A stretch of 64,000 bases of DNA from Manis javanica (taxonomy: Eukaryota > Chordata > Mammalia > Pholidota > Manidae): positions 16,509,001 to 16,573,000 of the forward strand of contig NC_133161.1 in the NCBI RefSeq assembly GCF_040802235.1. The letters run 5' to 3'. This document shows positions 46,831 to 59,699 of this stretch, one piece after another (the stretch's first letter is position 1; the number at the start of each line of letters is the position of its first letter). The notes beneath the pieces are model-generated. The model had not been told where the DNA came from, made no database searches, and worked only from the letters and a program-made list of their open reading frames with translations. The position numbers and the translations under genes were made by a program.

Positions 46831-48406
46831 ATTCAGATGATACCTGTGAAATCAACACATGGATGGAGCAACACTGGTATTTCCCTTATCCTTGCTCTTG
46901 AGTCATTATTGCTTTGGTCTGGGTGTCAGAAGGCTTTGAAACTCCTTTAAGAACAGGCCTGAATACTGTTTCGTCCATTGCTAGTCCCCAGATAGTCTTT
47001 GCTTCAAATGCAACTCCACATACTCTCTGAAATCCCATGTGGGGTTTGATATCCTATCCACCTTACTTCTCAGGTCCTAATCCTAGTGTTTTATCTCCTT
47101 CCCTCTACTCCGTGCCTAAGAGACATCCTACCATATTTTGAGGGTCTGGGTTAATTAGTAACTAGAGCTTGTACCTCCCAGCTAAGAATTTAGCTCAGTT
47201 TTACATTTTGGGCTAAATTTAGCTCAGATTTACATTCTGCTGCCACTGGGTACATTGGGTAACAGTGACTAAGCAGTTTGGCAGCTCTCAAATTGTACAA
47301 AAGAAATTCAGAGAAAAACTTAATAGATTATCAGAAACTGATGACAAAGCAATTTATTATAAATGAAATGTGGATTAGTATGTTACATATTGAAACAAGC
47401 ATACAAAACTTCTGTCTCTTTTGGTGGTGTCACTGTGCAGCCTCTGCCATCTGTCTCCAACTTCACTGGCCCTGTTCTGACAGTTTCTCAGCGTCAGCCT
47501 GACGCTGTGTGAATGTGCTGCCGGGGGTGGGGGCAGTGTCGGGACAGAGCCTCTCCCGACGAAAACCAACGCCCAGCCATCTGTCCAGCCAGCTTCCTAA
47601 TCAGGCCAGTGCAGAGGCCTTTGCAAGTGACACAGCCCTCAAAGGATGAAATTCCCCTTACCTGTCCCTAGGTGTTGCCACCAGGGTGGACCAAGTGGCC
47701 CTGGAAACCTATGGGCACCTCTGGGTCTGGCCTAGGGGATGTGCTGTTTGCCGCAACAGAATGGACCTGGGAAACAAGAGCAGAGAGCGACAAGTGAAAA
47801 ACAGGCCCAGACAGTGTGCCTGCCCGTCTCCCTCAAAGGGGAGTGAGAGGGGATTTGTCTTGTAGTTTAGTGACAGCTCATGCTAACAGGGAACACATGG
47901 GGATGAGCTTGTCCATCCCACCTGCACGCCCACAATGGGGAGCCTCAGCCATCTGCACAAACAGCCTGACTCTAAACTGAGGTTTTGAGAACATACAACC
48001 CAATACCCCAACATCATCTCATTCTTCTGGCCTCAGTGACACGGGACCCTAGCAGTATTAAGAGCCCACTGTGGCCAGTGAGATGCAGAGAAGCCTCAAG
48101 AGGCCTGTCCCGTTCTGACGGTGACCGTGGGAGCCAGTGAAACAGGTTCCTGAAGCTTCAGAAGGAGCCTCTGAACAATTAACAACAAAATGCATTTATG
48201 TCACCATGTATTGACATAACCAGACTGGCCCTGGTGCTCCACCCTGCACTGTGTTATGGGGGAACTAAAAACGGAAAACCTCTGCTCTGGAAGCAGCTGA
48301 GACCTAGGTGAGGGGGAAGGACTTTTCGCATATGCAACTGCACCTTACGGTGGGGCTCTTGGCAGTCCTGCTGCCCGGCCAGGCTCAGCTGCTGGGAGGG
48401 TCAGCA
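46831..48406. other. Unassigned intergenic sequence
   Basis: No gene or confident repeat. It leads up to the CTCF-type motif at 48407. Confidence 0.5.
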
Positions 48407-48421
48407 CCAGCAGGGGGCGCT
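48407..48421 (+). promoter_or_regulatory. Strong CTCF-type binding motif
   Basis: CCAGCAGGGGGCGCT fits the CTCF core (CCASYAGRKGGCRS) at every core position. It lies in a repeat-free, locally GC-rich stretch (48340-48440) with more sites for zinc-finger factors around it. CTCF sites mark loop anchors and insulators in mammals. Here it would lie about 43 kb downstream of the MTPN poly(A) site. The motif orientation is +. Occupancy is not shown by sequence. Confidence 0.65.
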
Positions 48422-48884
48422 CTGGTGGCCACAAGGGCATAGCGCTTAGGGCCTGTGGCAGGTGAGGGGCCCATGGAAAGGCTTTAATTTCTTTTAAAAT
48501 CAGAAAAAAAAAAGTTAATATAATCCAATCTGGATTGCATTCACCTTTATACCAACACGACATACATACATTTTAACGTTTTTAATGCAGGAGGAGGCCC
48601 GCAAAAGGCAAGTGTCCCAGAGGACCCACGGAAGTCCTGAGCAGTAGGGAGAGCAAACAAGCCGCCGCCTGAAATGCCCACTTCCTACTCTGCCCTTGCG
48701 CACGCACTGCCAGCTGAACAAGAAACCTGCAGGCCCTCTTTCCCTCCCTCCCGAGCCCTGGAGCTGCTCCTGAGTAGCCCACTGTCTGCAGGCATTGGCC
48801 CACCCTGGCCGTAGAAATGAGGTATCAACAGGCACCAGTAATGACGAGAATAGTTGTGTCCATTTCACGAGTTCCTCCCGTTCG
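48422..48884. other. Unassigned intergenic sequence
   Basis: No gene or repeat seen. A short A-run is at about 48505. Confidence 0.5.
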
Positions 48885-49010
48885 CATCAGACACCACTCT
48901 GCAGGCTTTACATGCTTCATCTCATCCCAACACCTCTATAGCCCTGGAAGGTGAATATTATTACCTACATTTTATAGATGAAGAAACAGCAGCTCGTAGA
49001 TTTAAGTCAC
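48885..49010 (-). repeat. MIR SINE
   Basis: 'ctctgcaggctttacatgcttcatctcatcccaacacctctatagccctggaaggtgaatattattacctacattttatagatgaagaaacagcagctcg' is a reverse-strand MIR. Confidence 0.75.
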
Positions 49011-49614
49011 AAGCGCTGGCCGCAGGCTCTGCGCTAATTCCGAGGGCCGCCGTCCACATGCCAGCCCATTCGCGACGCCCCCAGGGGTTATGTGACGTGG
49101 CGGCCCTGACCAGGACCACCTCGCTGGGCTGCGTTTTCACTCCACTGCCTCTAGAATAATAGACTCTTCCCAAGCCAAAGGCATGTCCCAGACCAAGTGA
49201 GAGAGAGAACAAGAGACCACAGAAGCCATCCCAAAGCCCAAATTTCCCTACACCCGAAAGCCCAAGTTTTCTTCAGGTACCCCACACCTCAGGTCACAGG
49301 GCAAAAGGGTCCCTCATGGCCCAGGCCCCCAAGATTTCTAGTCTCGTCACTGCTCTGGGGGGTGCCTTTGTCCGCACTGCATGGGGGAGAGAAGTCCACA
49401 CCATCTGCCCCGTGGGATGGGTTATCCTTCTGCAGGCTTTCTCACCTGTCCTCAGTGTCTGCCATGTCACTGCCAGTGTGTTCCAGAGGCTTACCAAAGC
49501 CCTTGGCAAGCATGTCCAATCAGGGGGATAATAGTTGCTAATTTTTGTCTATGTATGTCCCATAAACTATCTGAAATCTATTAGAGGCCACGCTGAGAAT
49601 GAGAACTCAGTAAG
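49011..49614. other. Unassigned intergenic sequence
   Basis: GC-richer unique sequence with several short overlapping frames on both strands. No domain or exon structure seen. Confidence 0.45.
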
Positions 49615-49925
49615 AAGTTGTATAGTACTTGCCATTCAAACTACGGTCCCTGGCACATGGGACTTGCTAGAAAGGCGAGCCCTCGGGCCCTGCAGATGTC
49701 TTGTTGACAGCACAGTTGAGAAGTGCTGGCCAAATACAGAAGAGGAAGTCACTAGCTGCCAGAGTTGGCTCTATACTGAATCACTGGGAGCTTTCAAAAA
49801 TATTGCCACATGCATCCCATGCCAGAGATTTTCCTATAACTGGTGTTATAGGAACAGCCTGTGCATTTGGGATTTTTTAAAAACTCCCCATGTGATGCTA
49901 ATACACAGCAATGTTTGCAAGCCTC
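49615..49925. repeat. MER5A-type hAT MITE remnants
   Basis: 'ttgccattcaaactacggtccctggcaca' and then 'gaatcactgggagctttcaaaaatattgccacatgcatccc..gagattttcctataactgg' and 'gggattttttaaaaactccccatgtgatgctaatacacagc' match MER5-family consensus order. Possibly two adjacent copies. Confidence 0.6.
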
Positions 49926-50334
49926 TTAGCTAGGTGATGTGGGATGGTAGTGCTTCAGAAGAATTCGGAAAGAAGGGTGTGGCGAGCAAAGGAAAGCGCG
50001 CGAGCAGATGCAGGCAGGTGGATGAGCACGTGTAGTCACAGGGTGGTGGGAAAGCGTGTCTGAAGTGCTGGGAGACCTCATCAGGGAGCGTCGGGGAAAA
50101 GAGCAAGCCTGGGGAGCAGGTTATGGTCACAGAGTTCAGACTTGAGGTCGGAAGAAATATGGTGCTGGAAGAGATGAAAATCACTCCTGGCCAGGCTTGC
50201 TCTGACGGAGATGTGCCAGCCTGGATGGAGAGCAGGGAGCCTGGAGTCTGGGAGACCAGCTGTTCACAGGAGCCCATGTTAGGAGCTGATAAGACTGGCG
50301 ACTATTAGAAGAAAAATAGAAGCTGACAGACATG
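49926..50334. other. Unassigned intergenic sequence
   Basis: Resembles the diverged 'ggggagcaggttatggtcacagagttcagacttg' text of an unknown repeat or unique sequence. No gene. Confidence 0.4.
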
Positions 50335-50772
50335 TGTTCGTTAGCCAGGACTGCTGCACAAATGCCATGAGCCGCATGCTTACCCCACAGAGATGTATTC
50401 TCTCACTTCTGGAGGCTGGAATCTGTGATCTAGGTGGCATCAGGTTTAGTATCTTCCTGACGACTATGAGGGAGAATCTGTCCCCTGGCTCCTGGTGGTT
50501 TACTGGCAGTCTTTGGGGTTCCTTGGTTTATAGAGACATCACCCTGATCTCTGTCTTCTTGTTCACACGGCCTTCTCCCTGTGTGCAGCTGTGTGTCCAA
50601 ATCTCTCCTTCCCATAAGTACACTAGTCACTGGATTAGGGCCCTCCCTGGGGACCTCCTGTTACCTTCATTACTTCTGTAAAGACCCTTTCTCCAAATAC
50701 AGCCACATTCAGAGGTACTGGGTTTGGGACTTCAACATGTGAATTCTGGAGACACAAATTCAACCCGTAACA
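50335..50772 (-). mobile_element. MaLR (MLT1-type) solo LTR
   Basis: From TGTTCGTTAGCCAGGACTGC to 'tggagacacaaattcaacccgtaaca', about 438 bp in reverse orientation. Internal phrases ('ggattagggccctccc', 'tctgtaaagaccctttctccaaatacagccacattcagaggtactggg') are diagnostic of this LTR group. Confidence 0.85.
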
Positions 50773-51477
50773 CACATCAAGGAAAAAATGCTACGAGAGA
50801 TCAGTTTCTCTTCTTCACACTAGAAACAATGATGTCAGCTGCACGGGATCCCCACTCACACCTCCTGAAGCTTATGACAGTCCTTGCTACTGGAGGCACA
50901 TGCAATAACTGTGAAACAGAGACTTTTTGTTTCAAATATCTGTTTCCAAATTCAGTTTTTTTGCATCACAGCAGTGACAGTTGGTTTAAATGTGTCAATT
51001 TGCAGAGTTGGGATATGTAGTCCACAGCATAATATTAAAAAGCAAATGTCACTCTTGAGATATAGAAATAACTGTCACCACCTAGCAGAGGTATCCGCAG
51101 GCCCCAGCTCACTAAGCAGGAAACAGAGAAGATTCCACAGATGCTAGGCTCCACCATGGGTCAGTGGAGCACGGACTAGGGGCTCAAGCCTGTGTTTGAG
51201 GAGGCAGGGGATTTCCAGGGTCAAGAGCAAAGGCCTCAGAGGGTGAGGCAGAGAAGGGGTGAAGAAATGAAGGTGACATTGTTGGCAAGTCACACCCCAC
51301 AGCAGAAGCAGTGCTGGGAGAGACTGTGGTCCAGGTCCCAGGAGCCTTTGCGACAAATGGTCAGGAAAAAAGAGGGTCCTGACATGGTTCTGCTGCTTCT
51401 CACCCAACAAAAGGAGGACATCAGCTCCATCTTCTCTGTTGGTTTCTTCTTCTAGAACACAGGTGGAGGTTGAAGAG
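50773..51477. other. Unassigned intergenic sequence
   Basis: No gene or confident repeat. Confidence 0.5.
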
Positions 51478-51660
51478 CAGTGGCTCTCAGCCTTCAGGAT
51501 GCATCAGAACCGCTGAAGGACATTAAAACAGAGATTTCCTGGACCTGAGCTTCTGATGGGACTTGAGATCTGAGAGATGGGCCCTGAGAATTTGCCTCCT
51601 ACCAAGTTTCCAGGCCATGCTGGACTGCAGGCCACGCCATGAGCACCACTCCACAGAGTC
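51478..51660 (+). repeat. MER5A hAT-Charlie MITE
   Basis: 'cagtggctctcagccttcaggatgcatcagaaccgctgaaggacattaaaacagagatttcctggacc' then 'tgggccctgagaatttgcctcctaccaagtttccaggccatgctgg' follows MER5A end to end. Confidence 0.75.
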
Positions 51661-52049
51661 ATGCAACCTCACTCTCTCCTCTGACGATCAGTGACACACG
51701 TCTGAGGAGCAACTAGCTAAGATTCAGGATGGAGTCGGACCCTGGAATTTAACTGTCCTCCCCACCATTTGTTGAGGATCTAGTTCACTATCTCTCGGCC
51801 TCATTACCTTCATGCTCTCACCAACTGAAGCAAGTAGCCTCAATTTTAAAATTCTCCAATGATCTAAATCAATGAATAAGATACTAACCCAAGGATTCTG
51901 ACAAGGTGGGAATTACTTGACTTTTGTGGGTGGTCATTTAAACTAGTCCTTGAACTTTGGCACAGAGGCCCATTCAGAAGCTCCTTCAACTCAGTTTAAT
52001 GAACAAACAAAGAAGACATTGAAGCAATACCAGCATGGAGGAAAGAGCA

Positions 52050-52170
52050 TGTAAATGCTAGGTTAAGGGGCATGGGTTGAAGGTTGAACCAGCTGTGTGA
52101 CATTTATCTCTCTGAACTTTAGTTTCCTCATCTGAAAAACACAGAAGATTCTTAGACTTCAGTGAGATGG
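52050..52170 (+). repeat. MIR SINE remnant
   Basis: 'gaaccagctgtgtgacatttatctctctgaactttagtttcctcatctgaaaaacacagaag' matches the MIR core and tail. Confidence 0.7.
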
Positions 52171-52249
52171 CATTATAACTCAACTAGCATATTACATAAT
52201 AAATGGATTTCCCCCTCCCATTCGAAGACCCTTTCTCCACTACCATTTA

Positions 52250-52660
52250 CCTCTCAGAGTTTTGAAGGATAAAATGAGATAAAATGCAGAAAAATGCTTT
52301 GACCCAAAAGTACAACCTCAAGGTATCTATTATAGAAAAATATTCTCACACGTACACAAAGAGGCATATTCACTGCAATATTGACCATAAGAACCAAAAG
52401 TTCTAAAGGGCCGTCAGAAAGAATAAATTACAGTACAACCATACTAACTAACGCTAAACAGGGATTTAACAGACTATACAAACATGGAAAAATCTACAAG
52501 GTTTAAGAGAAAAAAAGGAAATTGCAAAATAATACATACTGAATTATGCAGTTCATGTTTTTTAAAACCTACTAGATATATATGTACAAATGCAAAGAAA
52601 ATAATTTGGAACAATGTACACCAAGATCTTAGGGAAGGGCAAGTGGGAGAATTACCTCAG
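52250..52660 (+). repeat. Old L1M ORF2-end fragment
   Basis: 'gctttgacccaaaagtacaacctcaaggtatctattatagaaaaatattctcacacgtacacaaagaggcatattcactgcaatattgaccataagaaccaaaag' is the diverged L1 C-terminal and 3' region on the + strand. Confidence 0.65.
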
Positions 52661-53400
52661 TTTCCCATATAAGCAAGAGTCAGTCTTCAGCTCCTGCCAA
52701 GGTGGAAACTGTTGGGCTTGGCTAAGCCCACAGTGATTCTGGTGTCCCCATCAGCTGCCCCAGGAACTGGGTAATATAACCTGCGTATAAACTTTGACCA
52801 ATGAAAGACAGGTGATGACAGAGGGCTCCTTTGGGTGTAACTTATTCCTTGGCCATGTCCTGCATCACCGAAACCATCTGAGTTTTCTTATTTTCTTGTG
52901 AACCTTTGGCCTACTCCGTATCTGCTGCCTGTGTTTACCTTCCTCCTTCCTGGCCTTCCGTCTGTTTGTTTTAGTTTTGCTTCCCTGGGATACCTGCCCC
53001 CACTACCCCAAGTATTAGCATTGTTTCTCTAGGGAGTCTGGACTAAGACCATATATTTCTGTTCTCTGAACTTTGTACAGTGATAATATATGCAGGGGAT
53101 ACTTGTATAAAGGTAAAATAAGACTAATAGGGGGGAAAAGTGCTCAGTTTACTGTAAAGAGCAACCCAAACATCATGAAAATTCCAGGTGTTTTGCCAGA
53201 AGGATGGCTCAGTAAAGGAATTGCTGGCATCATCATTTTCCAGGTGTCCCCCTGGGACCCAAAACGCTCCTCTGTAGGACAGTGTGATGTTTTTGTTGCC
53301 TTTCATGGAGTCCCATTGCCCTCCAGGTATTATCACCTTCTCCAAAACCTCAGGACCAGCTTCCTTGCCTCCTTATTCTTCCTTCTCTGCTTGGGCAAAT

Positions 53401-53401
<1 letters not shown>
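52661..53401. other. Unassigned intergenic sequence
   Basis: No gene or repeat recognised before the GT microsatellite. Confidence 0.45.

Positions 53402-53457
<56 letters not shown>
53402..53457 (+). repeat. (GT)28 microsatellite
   Basis: 56 bases of uninterrupted GT followed by a short AG run. It is long enough to be length-polymorphic and can adopt Z-DNA. The apparent valine-cysteine peptides across it are artefacts. Confidence 0.97.
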
Positions 53458-53468
<11 letters not shown>

Positions 53469-55137
53469 GCACACTTAGGTAATTTCAGGTTGATTGAACT
53501 GGGGGTGCTTAAAGGAACAGTCTCAAGGACTGCTACCTACCAGCATCCTCAACACTCAAGAAAAGCTTGAGCTCTTCCTGAGATGGGAAAAGGATGGGAG
53601 CAGGAGAACTGGAAAATTGCCTTGAAGTTTTGCTGGGCCTAATGATCTCCCCCACCTCCTCCCACATCAAATGCCCCAGAAGAAGCAGAAGATACTGAAG
53701 GTAAAGATCTCCACGTTGTAAGAATGGTGGATAGGGAAAGTTGCCTCAAATAAAATCAGTAAATGAGCAAGTTCATAGTCACAGCAGCCAAAAGAAGCAG
53801 TGTTCTGTGGAGTCAGACTTTAAGTGCAAACAAGGAGCTGGACTACAAAGTCGTGCCCGTCCTCTGTGTTCCTGCTTTACAGGATCATGGTTCTGTGCTG
53901 ACTTAGAAGGCATGCAGTCTGGAGCCAAAGTTTGCCTTGGCTACACGTGCTGGGTACAATTAAAGAACTTTTATCTTAAGGGAGGTGCCTGTGCAGGTTT
54001 GTAAGCAATACAAAAGAGAAAACGGACTGTTTCTTGGACATGGTTTGTTTTGTCCCAGAAAATTGCCCTTTATTCTGACTCAGGAGTTCTCAGAGAAGAC
54101 AGAATGAACCAGAGGCCGTGGGTAGTAGAGTCCTGGCTTTTAGATGAGTGAGAATTTGGTTTCTCTTATACAAGAATCCTGAGAGTCAAATACCCTATAA
54201 TTAGACAGGCTTGCTGGAGGGATTTCATCAGGGCACTAGTCAAAAGCCAGAAGTTTAACCAAAATAGGATTAAACAAGAAAAATCCTTGGAATTTTGAGG
54301 GTCCAGATGAGTTGCTCTGAAATCTTTCTGATGAACAGTGGAGTAAAGGGCCGAGGGATGTCTTCTCCACCAGGATGGACAAAGCAGCCCCGTGGGCCTC
54401 CCCTTATCTGATGTGACTGCTGCCTTGACAACTCTAGCAAAATCGAGGAATTCCCAGGCACTGTCAAGCCTCTGGCAAACCTGTACTTACGGACTCCTTC
54501 CTCCATACAGGCAAACCCCAAGAAGAACATTATGCTCTCTAAAAATTTTTGGACACAAGAGTCTTTCTCCTTTTTCAGTGGGTACTTCTGGGGACTTGAA
54601 AAGTGCTCCCATGGAAAGCTTTTCATTAAAATATGTAGTCTTCGGTTCCAAGATCACCCCTGTCCTGCTGACATCTGGCTCCCCACTTGACCCCTACTGC
54701 TCAGTCCTACCTGCCTGGGCCCTTCACCTGCAGGCTCAGCCTTACCCAGTCCGGGAGCCAGTCCTGACCACGGCAGAGAGGAGGTGCAGAGCCTCAGGCC
54801 CACAGGAGATGGAGCCGCCCGGAGCCTTGTCCTGCCTGTGGGAGGCCCGGACTTCCTCATGCCCACCAGGCCTTAACCTTCTGCCACAGCTGCCGCACAG
54901 CTGGGTTTCCCCTAGTCGCACTGAGGCCCCAGTACCTGCTCTGCTCTTGTCCCTTCCTCTCCTCTGGAGAAATGGAGCGGGCCTTGTATTCCTGGGCAGG
55001 GCCTGGGGCTTGCTTTTTAATTGGACAAATCATCTAGAGTCCAAAACCACCACCTGCTGCCAGGGTCACCGCTGTCATGCTCATTCTCAGGTCGCCTGTG
55101 GACACCTACCCCTGCTGCATTACATCCGGGCATCCTG
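53458..55137. other. Unassigned intergenic sequence containing a long open frame
   Basis: From 54392 to 55300 the + strand stays open for 302 codons from a GTG, or 229 codons from the first ATG at 54611. The sequence is GC-rich after 54660. The frame shows low-complexity Ser/Pro/Leu-rich composition and no domain, and it runs on through a transposon remnant (55138-55290). I take it as a chance frame. No splice-like structure or CpG-island promoter was found. Confidence 0.5.
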
Positions 55138-55290
55138 CAGCTCAGAGGCTCTCAAACTTCAGTGTGTAAAAGAATACCTGGGAGCTGGAGAAGCCCTAGG
55201 CCCACCACTGGAGACTGTGATCCAGATGCCTGGCCCATCTACACATCCCCAGTTCCGGGTGTTTCTATGGAAGAGCTCTGTGATCCCCCA
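55138..55290 (+). repeat. MER5A-type hAT MITE
   Basis: 'cagaggctctcaaacttcagtgtgtaaaagaatacctgggagctggagaagccctaggcccacc..gagactgtgatccagatgcctggcc' corresponds to MER5A with its 'ttctcaaactttagtgtgcatcagaatcacctgg' start. Confidence 0.7.
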
Positions 55291-58200
55291 CCCTGTATGA
55301 CCCTGTTGTGGGTGAACCAGCCCCCCAGACCAAGGTGCACAGCTCTGGGTGCCTCCCCCTGTGTCCCACTGACCCCACTTTTCATACCCCAGCCTGCTCT
55401 GTGGCCGTGTTCACCCTTCATCTGTGACCTTTTAACATTTGTTATGTAACATTTAAAGCATCCTGCCATTATGGGACACGTGTTCCCTCTCAGCCTCCCA
55501 AGACTGTAAACTGCACCTGACTTCCCATCCTAATGCATGTCCGGGCTCCTGAATTCTGTATCTGGCAGCAGCAAGAAGCTAACTTAAGGGATATACATTG
55601 TTCAAGGAAATGTGTGTTGATATTCCAAGAATGATGAATTTTTAATGAACTATAGTCACACAGAAATAGATTAACCTAAGAAGGCTAAATAATTTTATAT
55701 TTGCTCCATTTGATCTATCTTTATCCTTTTTATGTTGCAGAACACATTTTGATCTGATAGCAGAAGGAACTTTCCATCATGGCTTTGTTTCAGAAGGCTG
55801 CCTACAGAACAGGCACCCCATCTTGCGGGCAGAGAGCTATTTGCATAGCCACCCGCTTTACCCTGTAACCATCCTGACAGCTTCTCCGGAGGCATCAGCC
55901 TGCCCCGTGACTATCCAACTCCATTTACTTTCCTTGGTGGGAGGGGATCAGGCCTCAGGATCCCCTCCTCCCCTCCCTCAGCCCCTGCTGCACCCCCTTT
56001 CCTGGTCTGTCATCTTGACTCACAAGACGTAACACGGGGCCTATATTAGCACAGAGAAAGACAGCAAGAAATACAATATGTGGGAAAAGGCTTCTGCTTT
56101 CTCCTTACTCTGCAATTATCACTCAACTGCTTCAGTAAACAACAAAATTGTTCCCCACACCCATCATTACCATTTACAGATTAAAATAGTCTGGAGGTTG
56201 CAAAGGTGAACACAAGTTAGTTTGAGGTTTTGAAATGAATTGCTTTCCCTGGCTAGGCCTCCTCTCAGCCCTTCTTCCCCGAGAAAAACTGAGGCCAAGA
56301 GGACGGGCAGAAGTTAAGGAAGCATCCCCCTGCTCACACAGGGAAGGACTGGGGAGAGAGCAGAGTGAGAAAAGGACAGGAGAGGCCTCTGTGGGCGGGG
56401 CAGGCCATGGCCCCGGGCTCACAGCGAAGGTCTCCTGTCGCCCCGCACCTTCCTGGGCCTCCGCCACTCAGGCACATCCTCAGGCATGAGGTGTCCGAAC
56501 TCCCCCCGCAGGTCTCCCAGCTCAAGTGCAAAGGAAGGAGACGGACCTAAGCGGCTTCACGTTCATCTCTTCAGAGTCTACCTTGATTTGGGTCGCCCAT
56601 TCCCCCAAGTGGGCAGAGGCTTTTGGCTTAACTAGAGCAGAGTACTAAGGCTGGGGTGGAAAGCCTCCTTACAGACCACCAGGGCCGCCTCGACCCTCCC
56701 GGGCTGCATGCACATCACGCTCTGTGTGAAGGGTGCCCTGAAGTTGGTCATACCACAGAAGCCCTAAAAGTCAGGGAAGACGGCTGTCTGGCTCTGTTAG
56801 CCACTGCTGTCTGACAATGGGCAGCCCCTTCAGATGAAGAGGTATTTTGAATGATCTTCAAATGTGTCCTGAAAGAGCTCATGAGGATCAGTCACTAACA
56901 GATTGAGTGGACAGATGTTTCCATACTTGGCATAAAGTTTACAGGACTGACAAAGTCAAACAACGAGGCCCAGAAAGTAACATCAAGGGAGTCATGGCCT
57001 AAGGGGAGACACATGCCGTCCGAAGACCTTCAAATTCAAGTTGAAAAGTGTGCTGGTCAAACAAAATACATGGGAAGACCCCTGTTTTCATTTCCTGGCC
57101 TCCAGTCTGCAATCCCTGGATGGGGGTGGGGAGGAGAAAAACTAAAAGCAAAAGATAAGACTAAATAAGGGCAAAGCGTTTTGTTCTCCTAACGAGCAAG
57201 CAGCCCACATTCTCTCTCTGCTCTGAAGAGTCATGCGGACTATGGAAATGAGCCCAGCAAAAGAACATGCTTTCCAGAAACCAGCCAGCCTGCCCCACTC
57301 GCCAATCTCCTTTGCCAGGGAGCATCTGTGGTATTAGAAGGGAATTTGAGTCAACAGGAGAGAGGGTGTTCTTCTATTAAACTAATTATCACTGGCCGCA
57401 GTAAAAACCCCATGACCTTGACATTGTTAGCTGGGTGGTGTAGCTCTGTCCTCCGGTATCGGTGAGGACAGAAACGAGGAGATCCACGATGACTGCGGGC
57501 CAGTCGGTCATCTGTGTCCACCAGCCAAAGGCGCCAGTAAAGGCACACCAGCCTAATTCACCCTTCCTGTGCCCCACCTGGAAGATGGAGCAGGGCTCTG
57601 TACTATCAGACTAGACTGGCAATGGATGGGGCTCTAAGCCCAGGGTGCACCCAGCTGGAATGATTTCTGCAGGTGTTCCCAACGGAAGGATTGCTGGGCC
57701 TGGGGACTCTACAGGTCTGCTGGCGGGCGAGTGGGGGGCTGGGAGAAGGGGCTGCAGAGGCCAGGGCTGGAGGCCAGGAAGGGAGGGAGGAAGACGGTAG
57801 GCTGTGGGGGCTGGGACCATATAAAAGCCCCATGTGGCTCAAAGTAAAGGTCGGTAAGGTCAGTTTGGAGGATGGTTATGAGAATTGGGGTCTAATTAAA
57901 TAGATTATAGTTAATTGGTTTGACAACATTTTCTTTCCTAAATATGTTGTCAGTTGAAGGCACCTATTCAGCTCCTTTTCTATTTTCCATAAACAGGAAA
58001 TCTCCAGTGATATAAGAACAGGGTGGAGGAGGGCTCCCAGGTTACATGCATTGTGAGGTTCAGTTAGAGAATCTGTTCAGCAACGTCTGGGAAGAGGAAG
58101 GCTAGGATAGGGAAGGAAAGGATAAATGACACCCTTTTGCAAATACCTGAGCCTCCCCATTGCCCTCTCATGTGCCCTGGCTCTCTGGACCTCTGGTTGT

Positions 58201-59699
58201 CCTCTGTTGGTGCCACTCTGGCACCTGCCAGCTCACCAGCCCACCAGATGCCCAGCCATCCCACCATGGCTCATGTACTCCGGCCCCAGCCCCACAGGAT
58301 CCCCCCCAACCCTCCTTGCCCAAGCCGGTCCAGACAGGCAGAGACTCTGTACCCATCTGATCCACTGGGGCAGGAGCTGCCTGGCGGGCATTCCCCCAAG
58401 GCGCCCTGGCGTGGCCACCAGGGGAGCTGCAGCCCCTTCAGTAACGTGAAGATGGACTGTAGGAGCTATCCTAGCCAGGATATGTCCACCGCCCACCGAG
58501 GGAGAGAAAGCCCGGCGATCTGTGCACGTGGGGAAATAAAGGCTGAGATGATCACAACGAAGACAAGAAAAAGAAAGGCTAGGCGGCTTGTGAAAGTTCT
58601 AGATAAACCTTGAGCATTATACACTCTACCTTTTTAATATGCAAAGTCAGATATAGGGTCCCAGGAGGTGTAGGTGCTTTCCTGACCCTTGTGTTTTCTG
58701 GATTCTCCCTCAGGGCTGGGCAAATGATAGAGGATCCATAAACACATCAATACAGGCCGACAGATTCCCACAACACTCAAGCTCAACTGAAATAACTTAC
58801 TGGACAGAAGAGAACACCCAGGCAGAAATGTAGGTCTGCCTAAAAGGGAAGAACACAGTTACCAGTCAGGTATCCTGCTCTTTGGAGATCCGAGAAGGCC
58901 TAGGAAAAGCATGTCCAGCAGCCTAGGAAGGACCCAGGTCAAGGGATTCAGGCTTAGGCCTCAGGGCTGAGGCCAGGAAGGAGCCCTCGCCCCTCCACTG
59001 CAGTAGCTACAGCCTTGAGCGTCCCTCCACACCGTAACTGAAAAATCAGCACATTTCTTTTTTAATGAAGAAGCTGTATTTTTTATCTTATCCAGTCCTG
59101 TTCCATTTCAACTTACAGGTAGACTTTGCCCTTGGCAACTGAGTCACCGAATGGTCCTTGCAGGAAAGGGAGACCCCAGAACATGTCATGGCAGAGGTTT
59201 TCTCTTTACCCATTCACCGAGGCGATGGCCATCAGTAAGTTGTGGGCATTAACGCGGCAGCCAGGACAGGTGAGCCAGCCAGGTATTGGCTAGACTTGGG
59301 GAGTAGGTGGACGCAGGAGTGAGAGCCAGGTGAGTCAGGAAGCGGAAGAGGAAGTGGCGCCAGAGAGAAGTGAGGGGGTCAGAAACCTGGACAGCGGACC
59401 CAAGCTGCCGGAGCCAGGGCGTGAGCACCGGGCACCTCGGCTGCAGGGGTGGGAGGGGCAGGGCACGAGAGCCCCCGCCTCTCCTGAGGGACCCGGAGCG
59501 ATCCTCCTGTCAAAGTCATCCCAGGGAATGGATAAGCTGAACCACCCTCCACCCAGGGGTTCAAAGCAGAAGACGAGGAGGCGGCCCTCTCCCTCCCTTC
59601 CCGCGGATCCAGTTTGTTCTGCCTCCCAAATCAGTCTCTCCTCATCAGACCCATGGCTACCTCCCTGATTCAGGCGGCCGTTTTGGAGCACCTGCATAT
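55291..59699. other. Unassigned intergenic sequence
   Basis: About 4.4 kb with no recognised gene. The GC-rich stretches at 56230-56550, 57600-57850, 58130-58600 and 59330-59700 give overlapping frames of 60-158 codons in several phases at once, as GC-rich non-coding DNA does. A MIR-like fragment may lie at about 56275-56345. A weak CTCF-like motif is at 58414-58428. Confidence 0.5.

Noticed and set aside
53073..53478. Frames ending in repeated Val-Cys
   Set aside because: Artefact of reading through the (GT)28 microsatellite.
54392..55300. 302-codon open frame, the longest in the window
   Set aside because: It begins with GTG (229 codons from the first ATG). It lies in GC-rich DNA, is Ser/Pro/Leu-rich without a domain, has competing open frames on both strands, and its end is made of a MER5A transposon remnant.
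58414..58428. CTCF-like motif CCACCAGGGGAGC
   Set aside because: Core GGC is replaced by GAG; too weak compared with the site at 48407.
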